A program made the translations under genes and the position numbers. A stretch of 64,000 nucleotides of DNA from Aquimarina sp. BL5 (GTDB lineage: Bacteria; Bacteroidota; Bacteroidia; Flavobacteriales; Flavobacteriaceae), in contig NZ_CP031963.1 of NCBI RefSeq assembly GCF_003443675.1, positions 4,934,501 through 4,998,500 on the forward strand, written 5' to 3'. Below, one piece after another: positions 48,901-56,889 of this stretch; within the stretch, counting starts at the first letter, position 1, and each line of letters starts with the position of its first letter. The notes below the pieces were generated by a model. That model was not told the origin of the DNA, searched no databases, and saw only the letters and a program-made list of their open reading frames with translations.

Positions 48901-49428
48901 AGTTACCATCGGTACATCTGGATCAGTACATGGAATAGCAGTAAGATCCAATGAGAATAATAAATCAGTTCCGGGTTGAGCAGTTCCTGCAGAATAGCGT
49001 TGTCCATTTGGATAATCAGGATCAGTCTCATCATCGAACACGATAAGTGCGGTACTGGATATATCGAATGTGTATTGCTGTCCAGCTATTAGAATTATGT
49101 TTAATGAAGAAAAATCAAATACGGAATAGTCGTTTGCAAAATCTGTTGAAGGAGATGTAGTTTGATTAAGTAAAGTTCCCAAAACAGATCCGCCATAACC
49201 TTCACCACTGCGTATAGTGACTGTTGCATTTACACTATTGTTTAGTGCTGGAACGCCAATAGTGTTTAAAATTCCGTTACAAGTAGGTGTAAAACTTTGG
49301 CCAGTTGAACCATCAATTGCACCATTAGTTACGCCAACAAGAGTTTCATCAATATTTTCTGTGGAACATTGACCATTGCTAGTATGTGCAATAAAGAATA
49401 TTGCAATTACAAGTATAATTTTTTTCAC
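46000..49428 (-). CDS. Large repetitive T9SS-secreted surface protein
   Basis: A 1142-residue protein: signal peptide (1-19), an N-terminal beta-rich region to about 175 (choice-of-anchor type), an Ig-like stretch to about 255, one divergent repeat (about 256-340), then eight 82-residue repeats (about 340-996). Each repeat reads like TVTFTAPADLCIDAG ... SGGTATGGVYSG ... HTITYSF, the Ig/PKD-like modules seen in flavobacterial adhesins. The end (VYPIPTKSLINISI ... GVYFINIEGEKG ... KRIIKE) is a T9SS type A sorting domain. Probably a surface or secreted adhesin. The near identity of repeats points to recent expansion or gene conversion. Confidence 0.9.
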   Translation of the reverse strand: MKKIILVIAIFFIAHTSNGQCSTENIDETLVGVTNGAIDGSTGQSFTPTCNGILNTIGVPALNNSVNATVTIRSGEGYGGSVLGTLLNQTTSPSTDFANDYSVFDFSSLNIILIAGQQYTFDISSTALIVFDDETDPDYPNGQRYSAGTAQPGTDLLFSLDLTAIPCTDPDVPMVTFAPSTICDGNNATLTISGNLNDATAWHIYTGSCGGTEIGTTTSTTFVVTASAPSTTYFVRGEGGLCVIPGSCGNVNVNVTANDIVAFTTPADLCLDAGIQNGLSGGTPTGGTYTGPGITDDGNGTTYSFDPATAGVGTHTITYTSSGTCNDSVSDTIEVFDLPTVTFTAPADLCVDAGIQTGLSGGTATGGVYSGTGVTDNSNGMTFSFNPATAGVGIHTITYSFTNANGCANSASDTIEVFDLPTVTFTAPADLCIDAGTQSGLSGGTATGGVYSGTGVMDNGNGMTFSFDPATAGVGIHTITYSFTDANGCDNSASDTIEVFDLPTVTFTAPADLCVDAGIQTGLSGGTATGGVYSGTGVTDNGNGMTFSFDPTTAGVGVHTITYSFTDANGCANSASDTIEVFDVPTVTFTAPADLCIDAGIQTGLSGGTATGGVYSGPGVTDNGNGMTFSFDPATAGVGIHTITYSFTDANGCDNSASDTIEVFDVPTVTFTAPADLCIDAGTQSGLSGGTATGGIYSGTGVTDDGNGMTFSFDPATADVGVHTITYNFTNANGCANSASDTIEVFDVPTVTFTAPADLCIDAGIQTGLSGGNATGGVYSGTGVTDNSNGITFSFDPVTAGVGVHTITYSFTDTNGCDNSASDTIEVFDVPTVTFTVPADLCIDAGIQTGLSGGTATGGIYSGAGVTDDGNGMTFSFDPVVAGVGIQTITYSLTDANGCANSASDTIEVFDLPTVTFTAPADLCIDAGTQSGLNGGTATGGVYSGTGVTDDGNGMTFSFDPATAGVGIHTITYNLTDANGCANAASDNIEVFDLPDTSVDDSSAPTFTATTNGGFYQWINCDTDTPIIGENNQSFTATENGNYGVEITINGCMERSSCFAVATLSTEEEELTIDQLRVYPIPTKSLINISIPIKKVMVYNIIGKKVFETLNNPFDISELSSGVYFINIEGEKGNIIKRIIKE
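46453..48420 (-). repeat. Eight tandem 246-bp coding repeats
   Basis: Eight consecutive units of 82 codons lie inside the surface-protein gene, and a ninth, divergent unit lies upstream in the gene (about 48421-48680). Units differ at a few fixed positions, such as IQTGLSGG versus TQSGLSGG and CANSAS versus CDNSAS, which recur in different combinations. This is a mosaic pattern expected from unequal exchange between units. Confidence 0.92.
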
Positions 49429-49744
49429 TTTCTAAGTATTTTAAATACACCTTTTTGAGTTATTAACAACGTGTTTAAAAGTTATTAACAATGTAGATAG
49501 GGGCTTATTTATATAAGGATGTCTACTATTATGACTCTAAGGTTATTAAATATTTACAGCGTAAAGATAGATAATTATTTTTTGTTAATAACTTTAACAG
49601 TTAAATAGACTCGTTTGGTGGTTAATTTTGTCAATAATTATATCCTGATCAGTTTAGATAAGCGGTTCCATTTTGTATATATATTAATATCAAGGCTTTT
49701 GGAAATGCTAGTGTAAAATACTTGAGTTTCATTACTTTTACCGA
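49429..49744. other. 316-bp AT-rich divergent intergenic region
   Basis: It separates the leftward surface-protein gene from the rightward TPR gene and must hold both promoters. TACTTTTA near 49732-49739 is one base from the -7 consensus, but sits almost on the ATG at 49745. GTTATTAACAA-type repeats occur near 49458-49490 and again at 49584-49595. No ORF or RNA gene seen. Confidence 0.4.
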
Positions 49745-50467
49745 ATGCTATATTTTTTAATTATCGCTTTACAAGCATTTTGTATTTATCACGCTATCAA
49801 GAATAGAAATGAGCATTATTGGTACTTTTTGATTTTATTTTTACCGGTTGTCGGTAGTATTATCTATTTAGTCACCCAGGTTTTTAATAAAAAAGATCTT
49901 GATGTGGTTCAAAATGAGATTGTAAGTGTGATTAATCCTACTAAGAAAGTAAACGATCTTAGAAAGCAAGTAGAATTTGCAGACACCTTTCAGAATCGAG
50001 TGCATCTTGGAGATGCGTTCTATGAAATCGGTGACTATAACGCAGGTATAGGAGAATACGAAATAGCTGTAAAGGGTAATTATGATCAGGATGCTGGTGT
50101 TGTTAAAAAAATACTCGAAGGGTGTTATAAAACAAGTCAATTCGATAAAGTGATTTTTTGTGCAGAGAAAATAAACTCTAGATCAGATTTTAGAGGTACT
50201 AGAAGTCAGTTTCTTTATGGTTTGGCGTTAGAAGAAAAAGGAAGATCTGAAGAGGCAGAAGAAAACCTAAGACCAATTGATCAACGGTATTCTAATTATG
50301 AAGAGCGCTATACTTTGGCTCAATTTTTTGTTGAGAAAGGAAAAATTTCAGAAGCTAAAGATATTTTAGAAGAGGTCATATTAGAATCCCAAAATATGTC
50401 GAAACCTAACCAAAATAAGTATCGGGAAGTAGTAAACGATGTAAAGAAGTTAATGTCTTCATTATAA
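49745..50467 (+). CDS. Membrane-anchored TPR-like protein
   Basis: A 240-residue protein with two N-terminal membrane helices (about 2-18 and 26-46), the second reading WYFLILFLPVVGSIIYLV as in phospholipase D N-terminal-type membrane modules. A cytoplasmic helical part follows with TPR-like pairs: HLGDAFYEIGDYNAGIGEYE near 92-111, and FLYGLALEEKGRSEEAEENL near 157-176. It probably acts as a scaffold. No partner is visible nearby. Single gene; similar proteins are common and uncharacterised in Bacteroidetes. Confidence 0.75.
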   Translation: MLYFLIIALQAFCIYHAIKNRNEHYWYFLILFLPVVGSIIYLVTQVFNKKDLDVVQNEIVSVINPTKKVNDLRKQVEFADTFQNRVHLGDAFYEIGDYNAGIGEYEIAVKGNYDQDAGVVKKILEGCYKTSQFDKVIFCAEKINSRSDFRGTRSQFLYGLALEEKGRSEEAEENLRPIDQRYSNYEERYTLAQFFVEKGKISEAKDILEEVILESQNMSKPNQNKYREVVNDVKKLMSSL

Positions 50468-50649
50468 TAATGAAATGTTATGTTTCTTGATAGAGGTTGA
50501 TTTTTCCCTAAATTATACTATCTTTAAGTATAAGGAATTTCATTTTGATTAATAGTTTAACCATCTATTAAAACTATTCCTTACAGAGGCAAAACCTTGA
50601 TTGCCTTTATAATAGTTCAAGGAATATTAATATTAATTCATTTTTTATT

Positions 50650-50919
50650 ATGTTTAAAAATCTCTTAAAACTAAACGGGGCTCAGGCAATTACTAAAAAA
50701 GAACAAGAAACAATTAATGGTGGTGGATCGTCACGAGGCAATTGCTACCCATTCTTTCATTTGGGCCCCTGTAGATTAAACTGCAACTGTCCAGGAACTA
50801 CCGCTAGACAACCATCAGGAGCAAGTCAGTATTGTCTTCTGAATTACCCAGCAATTATTCACAATGCTAGCCAGTGCGGTGGTGGATCCGGTGGTGGTGG
50901 AGGCCCAATATTTGCATAA
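50650..50919 (+). CDS. Double-glycine leader peptide with a Cys-rich core
   Basis: An 89-residue precursor. Residues 1-26 form a leader LKLNGAQAITKKEQETINGGG, here cited by its LNG...INGGG pattern, of the bacteriocin/GG type cleaved by C39-peptidase exporters. The core (27-89) has six cysteines (32, 41, 45, 47, 62, 76), two Cys-rich patches and a Gly-rich tail, suggesting a disulfide-rich secreted peptide. No modification enzyme, exporter or immunity gene lies next to it, so export would use a distant C39 transporter. It has an own terminator at 50945. Such orphan peptides are frequent in Flavobacteriia and their roles are unknown. Confidence 0.78.
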   Translation: MFKNLLKLNGAQAITKKEQETINGGGSSRGNCYPFFHLGPCRLNCNCPGTTARQPSGASQYCLLNYPAIIHNASQCGGGSGGGGGPIFA

Positions 50920-50944
50920 ATAAAACGCTATAGTTTAATTATAC

Positions 50945-50973
50945 GCTGCAATGGAAACATTGCAGCTTTTTTT
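50945..50973 (+). terminator. Terminator of the GG-leader peptide gene
   Basis: GCTGCAATG and CATTGCAGC form a perfect 9-bp stem closed by a GAAA tetraloop, followed by seven T residues. It begins 26 bp after the stop codon. Confidence 0.92.
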
Positions 50974-51079
50974 ATATAAAGTAAAATGTGCTATATCTTT
51001 TCTTTACTATAGGCTAATAATTTCTTTGCATTTCGCAAAAACTTTCTATTTTTACAAAAATCAATAGCCCCCGATAACT

Positions 51080-52600
51080 TTGAAAATCAAACCTATTCAA
51101 ATATCCTTGTTTTTGATACTCGTATTGGGTGGATTATTTGGGTTAATGTTTTTAAGCGAAAAAGGAGGAATCCAAAAAGAGCAAATACAAGAAGATGGTT
51201 TCTCTTACGAAGGAATTTCTGTTAAGTACCCTACATACAAAACTTTCTTAGCCTTAGAACAAGACTCATCACTTATCAGGAAACAAGATATTCTTAAAGT
51301 TACTGAAACAGTTATACCCGTAGCGGATGAAGCGGATATAGAACCAGAAACCCTAACTGCTGATGGGGTTGCCAAAAAAGATAGTCTTCAGAGGCCTGAT
51401 TTTTCCAAAATTGATACCACAAGAATTGAAAGAATCAGATATCCTGCTGATAACCCTAATTTTGCCGAAGAATTAAAAGCTAAATTATCTTCTAGATCTT
51501 GTAGAATTATTCATTACGGAGATTCTCAGATTGAAGGAGATAGGATTACAGGGTACGTTAGAAATAGATTACAGGGGATGTATGGTGGGAGTGGTCCTGG
51601 GTTTATTCCTGTGAAACCAGTATATAAACAAATTGCAGCGATAGTAAAGCCAAGTGAAAACTGGTTTAGATATGCAAGATTTGATCCTACACAGAAAAAA
51701 TTTAAGCATAGAAAGTACGGTGCATATATGTCTGTTTCTAGATTTACAGAACATAAAAAGACACTTCCGGACAGTATTACATTAGATTCGTTACCCGTAG
51801 TAAAGGCTTCTGTAACCATTGGTAAATCTAAAAAAGCATATGCTAAATTCAGAAGATTTACGAATATAGGATTGCACTATGGTAATTGTAATTTTCCAAT
51901 AAAAATTTCCGTCTATAATGAAGGAAAGTTAATACAACAAGATAGTTTGATTCCCGATGGGAAATATCATAAATACAAGATAAAAACCAATACCACTCCT
52001 AGTAATTTAAAAATTGAATTAGAAGGAAAAATAAGTGCTGATTTTTATGGAGTAACCTTAGATGGAGGATCAAGAGTGCAGATGGATAATGTGGCTATGC
52101 GAGGTTCTTCGGGGACGATTTTTTCTAGTACAAATGCTGCTATCTATGGGCAGATGACGAGGAATTTAAAACCTAAGATCATCATCATGCAGTATGGAGG
52201 AAATACAATGCCGTATCTTAAGGATTCTACAAAAGTGGATAATTATGCTAAATCTATCGTCAATCAAATAAACTGGTTAAGACGTAGAACTAAAAATGTA
52301 AGCTTTATATTTATCGGGCCTACAGATATGTGTCTTCCTGTAAATGGTAAGATGGAAACATATCCTTTACTACCATATCTTAATGCTAAACTAATGGAAA
52401 CTTGTTCTCAGAATAATGTTGCGTATTGGAGTATGTATGATGCTATGGGAGGAAAAGGATCTATGCCGTTTTGGGTAGAAGAAAAGCTTACTGCTAACGA
52501 TTATATGCATTTTACCTGGAAAGGAACCAAAATTATTTCGGAATTATTTTTTACAGCGTTATACCTTGACCTAAAAGAAGAACCAAATGATGAAACATAA
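51080..52600 (+). CDS. Membrane-anchored SGNH/GDSL-type hydrolase of an O-acylation operon
   Basis: A 506-residue protein with an N-terminal membrane anchor (about 8-26) and a TTG start at 51080. The SGNH domain begins at about 140: IIHYGDSQIEGD with nucleophile Ser149, a QYGGNTMP motif near 375 as block III, and NDYMHFTWKG near 474-483 with the catalytic Asp and His. It overlaps the next SGNH gene by 14 bp, which overlaps the MBOAT gene by 8 bp. By analogy with AlgI/AlgJ/AlgX and PatA/PatB systems, it would transfer acetyl groups to an exported glycan. Confidence 0.85.
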   Translation: MKIKPIQISLFLILVLGGLFGLMFLSEKGGIQKEQIQEDGFSYEGISVKYPTYKTFLALEQDSSLIRKQDILKVTETVIPVADEADIEPETLTADGVAKKDSLQRPDFSKIDTTRIERIRYPADNPNFAEELKAKLSSRSCRIIHYGDSQIEGDRITGYVRNRLQGMYGGSGPGFIPVKPVYKQIAAIVKPSENWFRYARFDPTQKKFKHRKYGAYMSVSRFTEHKKTLPDSITLDSLPVVKASVTIGKSKKAYAKFRRFTNIGLHYGNCNFPIKISVYNEGKLIQQDSLIPDGKYHKYKIKTNTTPSNLKIELEGKISADFYGVTLDGGSRVQMDNVAMRGSSGTIFSSTNAAIYGQMTRNLKPKIIIMQYGGNTMPYLKDSTKVDNYAKSIVNQINWLRRRTKNVSFIFIGPTDMCLPVNGKMETYPLLPYLNAKLMETCSQNNVAYWSMYDAMGGKGSMPFWVEEKLTANDYMHFTWKGTKIISELFFTALYLDLKEEPNDET

Positions 52601-53867
52601 AATAGTATTATTTTGTTTGTTCTTAGTGAGTTCTTCCATAATGGCTCAGGATTATGTGTTGGATACAATTCAGAATAAATATCCTTTTGTGAATTGGAAA
52701 GCTAATCAGATTAAGTTTGTAGAAAATGCTCCTTCTTTTGCCAAGCTATTTCGTAAGCTTGATACTATTGCTAAAGGAAGTGAAGAAGATGTTCATATTT
52801 TTCATATTGGCGGATCACATATTCAGGCAGATATTTATTCGAATAGATTGAGAACATATTTACAGCATATGAGTCCGACCGCAAAAGGACAGCGAGGATT
52901 TATTTATCCTTATAAAATTGCTGGTACGAATAATCCAAGTAATTATAATGTAGAGTTCGATGGGAAATGGAAAGGATATCGCTGTTCCATAAAAAAAGAT
53001 AGTGTAGCTTGGGGGATGGCAGGTGTTAGTGCAGTTTTTAAAGATTCTGTTGCTAATATAAAAATCAAAGCTAATCATAGAGGGTATGATGCGCAGCAAT
53101 ATGATTTTAATAGGATCAGAGTCTTTTATGATAATTGGAGCGATGACTATGAAATTAATTTTAAAGAATCAGGATTAATTGCAGATACTAAAGTAAATAA
53201 AGAAGCTCATTTTATTGAGTTTGTACTCACCCAAACATTAGAAGAATTAGAGTTTTGTGTACAAAGGATTGGAAATCCTGAAAACCCAGAATTTTTAATG
53301 ATGGGGATGGAATTAATGAATGATAATAGAGGCGTAGAATATACGACGATAGGGGTAAATGGTGCTAGTTTTAACTATTACAATCGGTGTAAGTATTTTG
53401 ACAATCAATTGATGTTGTATAAACCGGATTTATTTATAGTTTCTGTTGGGACTAACGATGGGTACCATCCTGATTTTAAGCCAGATGAATACAGAAAATA
53501 TTATGAAAATCTTATTTTAATGGCCCAAAAAGCTAATCCTGATTGTGCAGTCTTACTTACAGTACCTAATGATTCTTATTATAAGCGGAAATACCCAAAT
53601 CCTAGAACAAGAGTGATGCAGAAGATTATCTATGACTTGGCAAAGAAGCATAAGATGGCAGTTTGGGATTTTTATGAAATAATGGGAGGTTTTAATTCCT
53701 CCAAAGATTGGTATCAGAATAAATTGATGCCTAGAGATAGAATACATTTTACACAGTTGGGATATAGAATTAAAGCAGATTTACTATTACAGGCATTGAC
53801 TAATTCGTGGGAAAAAGAATTACAGTTAGCGCCAAATTCTGTTTTGAATCAAATTATTAATGAATAG
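52587..53867 (+). CDS. Exported SGNH-like protein with an altered GDS motif
   Basis: A 426-residue protein with a signal peptide (1-20, ending IMAQD). The SGNH fold is recognisable: IFHIGGSHIQAD at 71-82 in the place of the GDS block (Ser77 kept, Asp replaced by Gly), VSVGTNDGYHPD near 288-299 as block III, and PRDRIHFTQLGY near 384-395 with the Asp and His. So it could still be catalytic, but the oxyanion geometry may differ. Middle gene of the SGNH-SGNH-MBOAT operon. Confidence 0.83.
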   Translation: MMKHKIVLFCLFLVSSSIMAQDYVLDTIQNKYPFVNWKANQIKFVENAPSFAKLFRKLDTIAKGSEEDVHIFHIGGSHIQADIYSNRLRTYLQHMSPTAKGQRGFIYPYKIAGTNNPSNYNVEFDGKWKGYRCSIKKDSVAWGMAGVSAVFKDSVANIKIKANHRGYDAQQYDFNRIRVFYDNWSDDYEINFKESGLIADTKVNKEAHFIEFVLTQTLEELEFCVQRIGNPENPEFLMMGMELMNDNRGVEYTTIGVNGASFNYYNRCKYFDNQLMLYKPDLFIVSVGTNDGYHPDFKPDEYRKYYENLILMAQKANPDCAVLLTVPNDSYYKRKYPNPRTRVMQKIIYDLAKKHKMAVWDFYEIMGGFNSSKDWYQNKLMPRDRIHFTQLGYRIKADLLLQALTNSWEKELQLAPNSVLNQIINE

Positions 53868-55518
53868 ATTAAAAGATATTTTTTCTTTTTCAGAGGATTT
53901 TCCTTTGATATTTACGCAAGCAGATTTCTGGATATTCTTTGCAGTAATCTACTTTTTGTATGCAATAGTATATCGTAAAAAGAGCCTACGTAGTGCGTAT
54001 CTTTTTGCCATTAGCTTATTGTTTTATTATAAGACGAGTGGATTGTTTATTGGGATTTTACTTTTTAGTACCGTAAACGATTTCTTTTTGGGTAAAGCAA
54101 TATATCATAGCAAATCCATTATAGTAAAGAAATTTCTGGTTGCCTTTAGTGTCATCGTAAATTTAGGAACACTTTGTTATTTTAAGTATGCCTACTTCTT
54201 TACAGAATCATATAACAATCTTTTTAATACAGATTATGAGGTAATCAATTATCTGGCTCAGTTTGCTAATACTTGGGCAAGTGTAGATTACTTTACTGTT
54301 GATACGATTATATTACCCGTAGGAATTTCTTTTTATACTTTCCAGACAATAAGTTATAGTGTTGATATTTATAGGAAACAGATAAAACCGTTGAATTCTA
54401 TTATTGATTTTGGTTTTTTCGTAAGTTTCTTCCCTCAGTTAGTTGCGGGTCCTATTGTTCGTGCAGCCGATTTTGTGCCACAGATCAGAAAAGAAATTAA
54501 TATTACCAAAGAAGATTTTGGTAATGCAACTTTTATGATTCTTAAGGGACTGATTAAAAAGATGCTTTTTGCAGATTTTATAGCCATGAATTTTATGGAT
54601 CGAGTATTTGATGTTCCAGAAATGTTTTCTGGATTTACTAATATTATGGCAATGTTCGGATATTCATTGCAGATTTATGGTGATTTCTCAGGATACACAG
54701 ATATTGCTATTGGATTAGCATTGCTCATGGGATATAAATTACCAGTTAACTTTAATTCACCTTATAAAGCTATACATTGTGGAGATTTCTGGAAACGGTG
54801 GCACATATCACTATCCAGTTGGTTAAAAGATTACCTATATATCCCAATAGGAGGGAACCAAAACGGAAGTATTTTCTCTTATATATTTATTATTATTTTT
54901 ACATTTTTAGGAGCATTGGCATTTGCAGATTTTGGGGTGGCTATTATTGCCACTTCTATAATAGGAGGGCTACTTGTTATTACCGTTTTTTCATCTAAAA
55001 TCGCCTGGCATTTTAATAGAAATGTGAATATTATGATTACCATGTTGGTCGGAGGGTTATGGCACGGAGCATCTTGGAAATTTGTGATCTGGGGAGGACT
55101 TAACGGTCTAGGAGTTGTTGCTTATAAATATTGGCGACAAATAAGCCCTTACGAAAACTCTAATGCGTGGTTAGCGACTATCTGGAAGATTACCTTTACT
55201 TTTATTTTCATCACCTTTACCCGAATTTATTTTAGAGGGAATAGTATGGATCATATCGATCGTTTTTATCAGTCCATAATGACCAATATGGATTGGACAA
55301 ATGCATTAGCAGTACTTTGGGAATATAGAGTGGTTTTTATTGTAATGCTGATCGGATATATTACACATTGGTTACCCTATAAAACAAAAGATTGGTTGCT
55401 AGATCAGTTTATAAAAAGTAATATCGTGATTAAAGGATTAATAGCAACCATCGTTGCTATTATCTGCTATCAAACGTATGCTGCCGATTTTCAACCATTT
55501 ATTTATTTTCAGTTTTAG
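53860..55518 (+). CDS. MBOAT family O-acyltransferase
   Basis: A 552-residue polytopic protein of the AlgI/PatA type, which moves acetyl from a cytoplasmic donor across the inner membrane to a periplasmic SGNH partner. About 11-12 hydrophobic segments are present. GDFWKRWHISLSSWLKDYLYIP near 306-327 is shown by FWKRWHISLS, and the invariant active-site His402 lies in GGLWHGASWKF. Together with the two SGNH proteins upstream it makes a complete O-acylation module. The glycan target is not encoded nearby. Confidence 0.93.
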   Translation: MNRLKDIFSFSEDFPLIFTQADFWIFFAVIYFLYAIVYRKKSLRSAYLFAISLLFYYKTSGLFIGILLFSTVNDFFLGKAIYHSKSIIVKKFLVAFSVIVNLGTLCYFKYAYFFTESYNNLFNTDYEVINYLAQFANTWASVDYFTVDTIILPVGISFYTFQTISYSVDIYRKQIKPLNSIIDFGFFVSFFPQLVAGPIVRAADFVPQIRKEINITKEDFGNATFMILKGLIKKMLFADFIAMNFMDRVFDVPEMFSGFTNIMAMFGYSLQIYGDFSGYTDIAIGLALLMGYKLPVNFNSPYKAIHCGDFWKRWHISLSSWLKDYLYIPIGGNQNGSIFSYIFIIIFTFLGALAFADFGVAIIATSIIGGLLVITVFSSKIAWHFNRNVNIMITMLVGGLWHGASWKFVIWGGLNGLGVVAYKYWRQISPYENSNAWLATIWKITFTFIFITFTRIYFRGNSMDHIDRFYQSIMTNMDWTNALAVLWEYRVVFIVMLIGYITHWLPYKTKDWLLDQFIKSNIVIKGLIATIVAIICYQTYAADFQPFIYFQF

Positions 55519-55897
55519 ATAGCGTATTGTTATTGGGTATCTTGGTCTTCGACAAGCTCAGACTGACAGTTTCGAGACCTGTCCGCCTCAGGAGGACCGC
55601 TTAGCTCTCAACCCTCATTAACTTCTTTTCTCCTGTCTTCTCATTTCTCACAAACTTATCACTCATCACTTTGTACTTATTACTTTGTACTAACTACTCA
55701 TAAATAACATCCCTCTAACCCACTTCTAAAGGGGGATTTCGGACTTCGGACTTCGAGAGCCTCAGTCCTCAACCTTCTTTACTCCTTAACTAATACGTCA
55801 CATCGAGTGTCCGCCTCTGGCGGATGTATCGAGATGCTATCTGGGTAAAAAAGTTGATAATTAGTTGATGGTTTGCCAAAATGAGGTCGCGTCTGTT
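55519..55897. repeat. Intergenic stretch with REP-like palindromes
   Basis: No gene is evident. CTTCGACAAGCTCAG at about 55547-55561 is a short element that recurs in intergenic DNA of many bacteria. GTCCGCC-TCT-GGCGGAT at 55809-55826 forms a tight hairpin inside a larger CATCGAG..ATCGAGATG context. A related GTCCGCCTCAGGAGGAC hairpin lies near 55579-55595, and GGACTTCGGACTTCG near 55740 is a direct repeat. Higher GC than the surroundings supports an extragenic repeat cluster. Confidence 0.55.
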
Positions 55898-56086
55898 ATA
55901 TTCAAATTTGAGTGATTTATACTCAATTTTGAATGTTTTTTGCTCAATTTTGAATGTTTTTTGCTCAATTTTGAGTGATTTATACTCAAGTTTGAGTGTT
56001 TTATACTCAAATTCGAGTCTTTTATATTCAGTTTTGAATGTTTTATACTCAACGACGAGTGTTTTATACTCAAATTCCAGTATCAG
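55898..56086. repeat. Nine tandem 21-bp palindromic units
   Basis: Nine head-to-tail units of exactly 21 bp with pattern ATACTCAA-n-TTGAGTGTTTT. Each unit contains an inverted repeat (ACTCAAnnTTGAGT type) that is best kept in units 1, 4 and 5. Because 21 is a multiple of 3, both strands show open frames with seven-residue periodicity, which I do not regard as genes. Function unknown; repeat boundaries are exact. Confidence 0.85.
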
Positions 56087-56092
56087 ATATTC

Positions 56093-56132
56093 ATAAAAAA
56101 ACCAGAAAGACTCAAGGACGTATCTTTCTGGT
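56093..56132 (-). terminator. Terminator for the minus-strand gene at 56163
   Basis: ACCAGAAAGA (56101-56110) and TCTTTCTGGT (56123-56132) make a perfect 10-bp stem. The A run at 56094-56100 gives T residues on the minus strand directly after the stem. Confidence 0.85.
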
Positions 56133-56162
56133 GATGTTACCGGATTTTCTTGATTGAAAAAA

Positions 56163-56615
56163 TTATTTTTTAGAAAACCGCTTTTTTAAATCCTCATAAA
56201 TCGGTTTGGCGCTAGGTACTCCTTTTTTGTTGGCTTCATTTACCTGTCCGTAGTACAATAATGCAGCTTGTAGGGCTTCACTGCCGGCTAATAGTCGCGT
56301 GTCATCTACATCAGAAAACAATTGTTCCAGCACATTAGCAATAGGTGTTAATTGAGATACTACGGTTTCATCTTTTAAGAACTCGTCTTTATCCATATAG
56401 CCTGGCATAAACTCTGGATTGGTTTCTGTATATCCTTTTACCTTTTGTACCGTAGGTAAGGATTTATCTCCCATTTTAAAAAGCCCTGATCGTTCGTTTG
56501 CGGTTAACGCCTGTAAAAAAGGGGCTAACGCAGTTTTGCATTCTTGTAGTTTAGTAGCTACTTCATCAATAGTTTCTTGTGGAATGACTACACTAATTTG
56601 GTTCTCTTGTGCCAT
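56163..56615 (-). CDS. Conserved hypothetical protein at the left border of the cassette array
   Basis: From the ATG at 56615 the product has 150 residues, starting MAQENQISVVIPQETIDEV (a longer frame upstream is not supported). It looks soluble and mostly helical, with ANERSGLFKMGDKSLPTVQK near 40-59 and PGYMDKDEFLKDE near 72-84. I recall similar uncharacterised Bacteroidetes proteins with the IPQETIDEV-type opening but no function. It has a good terminator and lies outside the cassettes. Confidence 0.7.
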   Translation of the reverse strand: MAQENQISVVIPQETIDEVATKLQECKTALAPFLQALTANERSGLFKMGDKSLPTVQKVKGYTETNPEFMPGYMDKDEFLKDETVVSQLTPIANVLEQLFSDVDDTRLLAGSEALQAALLYYGQVNEANKKGVPSAKPIYEDLKKRFSKK

Positions 56616-56804
56616 ACGTTCAATTTTTTTATAATTAGTATTCTTATTACACCCGCTTTTGTAGCGAGTCACTATACCATTGTGTATGGAACCATAGAAT
56701 TGTTACCAGTGTTTTTGGAATTTTTTTTTGGAAAGTTGGGTTTTTTGATGGTTGATGGTTTGACTTTGCCTGAATAGGGTTGGGGTGTATGGGGCTTGCG
56801 TATG

Positions 56805-56880
56805 AGTTGTGGTATATCGTTTCCTGAATGTTGAATTTGCCTATTGAAGTCAACATATGCAATATACAAATTGTTGTAGC
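56805..56880 (-). other. attC-like site 6, left end of the array
   Basis: R'' is GCTACAAC (plus 56873-56880). Arms GTATATTG and CGATATAC, then ATGTTGA and TCAACAT, pair to make the hairpin. No clear GTTRRRY box closes it on the left; the last paired bases run into CCACAAC, so the left border is uncertain. It is the terminal site of the array in this direction. Confidence 0.5.
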
Positions 56881-56889
56881 TAGTTTTTT

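Noticed and set aside
55898..56086. CRISPR-like array
   Set aside because: Units are contiguous with no unique spacers, repeats are only 21 bp and degenerate, and there are no cas genes.
55881..56096. Open frames of about 70 codons on both strands over the 21-bp repeats
   Set aside because: They arise because 21 is a multiple of 3. The seven-residue periodicity mirrors the DNA repeat, and there is no start context or conserved partner.
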